This document shows positions 63,570 to 64,000 of a stretch of DNA of 64,000 nt, in pieces (position 1 is the first letter of the stretch; every line of letters starts with the position of its first letter). The DNA comes from Porticoccus hydrocarbonoclasticus MCTG13d (GTDB taxonomy: Bacteria > Pseudomonadota > Gammaproteobacteria > Pseudomonadales > Porticoccaceae). Both the position numbers and the translations under genes were made by a program. Below the pieces are notes generated by a model. It worked only from the letters and a program-made list of their open reading frames with translations. It searched no databases and was not told where the DNA came from. The stretch is taken from NCBI RefSeq assembly GCF_000744735.1, contig NZ_JQMM01000001.1:1550001-1614000 (forward strand), given 5' to 3'.

Positions 63570-64000
63570 ACGTGTGACTCCTCAACGGGCATGTTGTAAA
63601 GCTGGTCAATTTGGCCGGCATAATGTTGAGCAATGGCTGCCCGTTTTGGTCGACCATTGTCCGTTATCAGTGCAGGGGTTTTTGTCAAGACTGTGGGCAA
63701 TCTCTGCCAGTTCCGAATGCGTGCGTAATCAGGCAGTTGTTGGTTGATTTGTTGAATGATGTCATTTACCTGTTGATCAGTGGTGCGGCTATCCCGCGTC
63801 GACAGTAATGCTACACAATGTGATCTGGCATCACCGAAGACGATAAAGTCCGCAAAGATTGGTGATGCGAGAAATTCGGATTCCACCCATTCCGGGCTGA
63901 TATTGCGGCCGTAACTGGAAATCATCAGGTTTTTACGTCGCCCGAGAATATGCAAGAAGCCCCTGGCATCGAGATAGCCGAGATCGCCCGTGTGGATAGT
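63566..64000 (-). CDS. AMP-dependent ligase, C-terminal part (5' end outside window)
   Basis: The C-terminal 145 codons of an acyl-CoA-synthetase-like AMP ligase. The frame is open to the window edge. Seen are the adenylate-binding [38 protein letters not shown] hinge region and, near the end, [15 protein letters not shown] with a candidate catalytic lysine. It should activate a carboxylic acid as acyl-AMP or acyl-CoA. It is the first visible gene of the long operon. Confidence 0.88.
   Translation of the reverse strand, partial: TIHTGDLGYLDARGFLHILGRRKNLMISSYGRNISPEWVESEFLASPIFADFIVFGDARSHCVALLSTRDSRTTDQQVNDIIQQINQQLPDYARIRNWQRLPTVLTKTPALITDNGRPKRAAIAQHYAGQIDQLYNMPVEESHV

Overview
The window is a chromosomal segment of a free-living, aerobic gammaproteobacterium, most likely a marine one. 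The his, arg, pyrC, rnt, grxD, slyX, maeB, yggX-mutY and cbb3 oxidase genes all read as gammaproteobacterial. I cannot name the genus from sequence alone. Housekeeping DNA is moderately GC-rich. Two stretches (about 13.0-20.4 kb and 31.3-33.2 kb) are clearly AT-rich and carry signs of horizontal acquisition.

Layout. 0-4.3 kb: end of pntA, then pntB, then a FIST-GGDEF diguanylate cyclase. 4.3-11.8 kb (minus): a DedA/YqaA-type membrane protein and a tightly packed seven-gene operon: PqqD-like protein, HPr-kinase-like ATPase, two GT2 glycosyltransferases, ABC exporter, nucleotidyltransferase-family protein and CIA30 protein. No precursor peptide is visible. 12.0-13.7 kb: a decayed integron platform. 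It has an integron-integrase pseudogene (two in-frame TAG codons, 3' part lost), an attI-like region with palindromes, and a first gene cassette closed by an attC site. 13.75-23.05 kb: DNA stacked on a tRNA-Phe gene. An intact tRNA-Phe with a complete tyrosine integrase lies at the right end. Three partial or degenerate copies of the tRNA 3' half lie further left, separating small cargo blocks (YegP-like protein, SOUL protein, then a single-chain restriction-modification gene and two unknown genes). Two further attC-type sites lie inside this block, so integron cassettes and the tRNA island are intermixed. A replication-initiator/HTH/integrase module closes it.

23.1-31.3 kb: yggX, mutY, AsmA protein, a probable zinc TonB receptor with a small secreted companion, then hisB-hisH-hisA. 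Directly after hisA sits a lone gene cassette (31.3-33.16 kb): a DUF262/DUF1524 (GmrSD-like) defence gene closed by an attC site, far from the integron platform. 33.3-46.5 kb: murI, LRAT-domain protein, argF, argD, grxD, 2-Cys peroxiredoxin, slyX, maeB, a ferredoxin reductase/ferredoxin pair, rnt, pyrC, argG. 46.5-56 kb: the whole cbb3 oxidase locus ccoNOQP-ccoGHIS-safE. A perfect FNR/ANR box lies before ccoN, and a second perfect box lies before a Yip1-family gene that follows. 56-64 kb: InaA-type kinase, gloA, and a minus-strand operon of at least nine genes. It joins an AMP-ligase, a haem-oxygenase-like iron enzyme and an SDR to a TPR protein, a two-component system, a cupredoxin, an FTR1 iron permease and a predicted outer-membrane protein.

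The most unusual content is the decayed integron interleaved with a serially occupied tRNA-Phe site, the single defence cassette at the his locus, the orphan PqqD/HprK/GT/ABC operon, and the iron-enzyme/iron-permease operon at the right edge.
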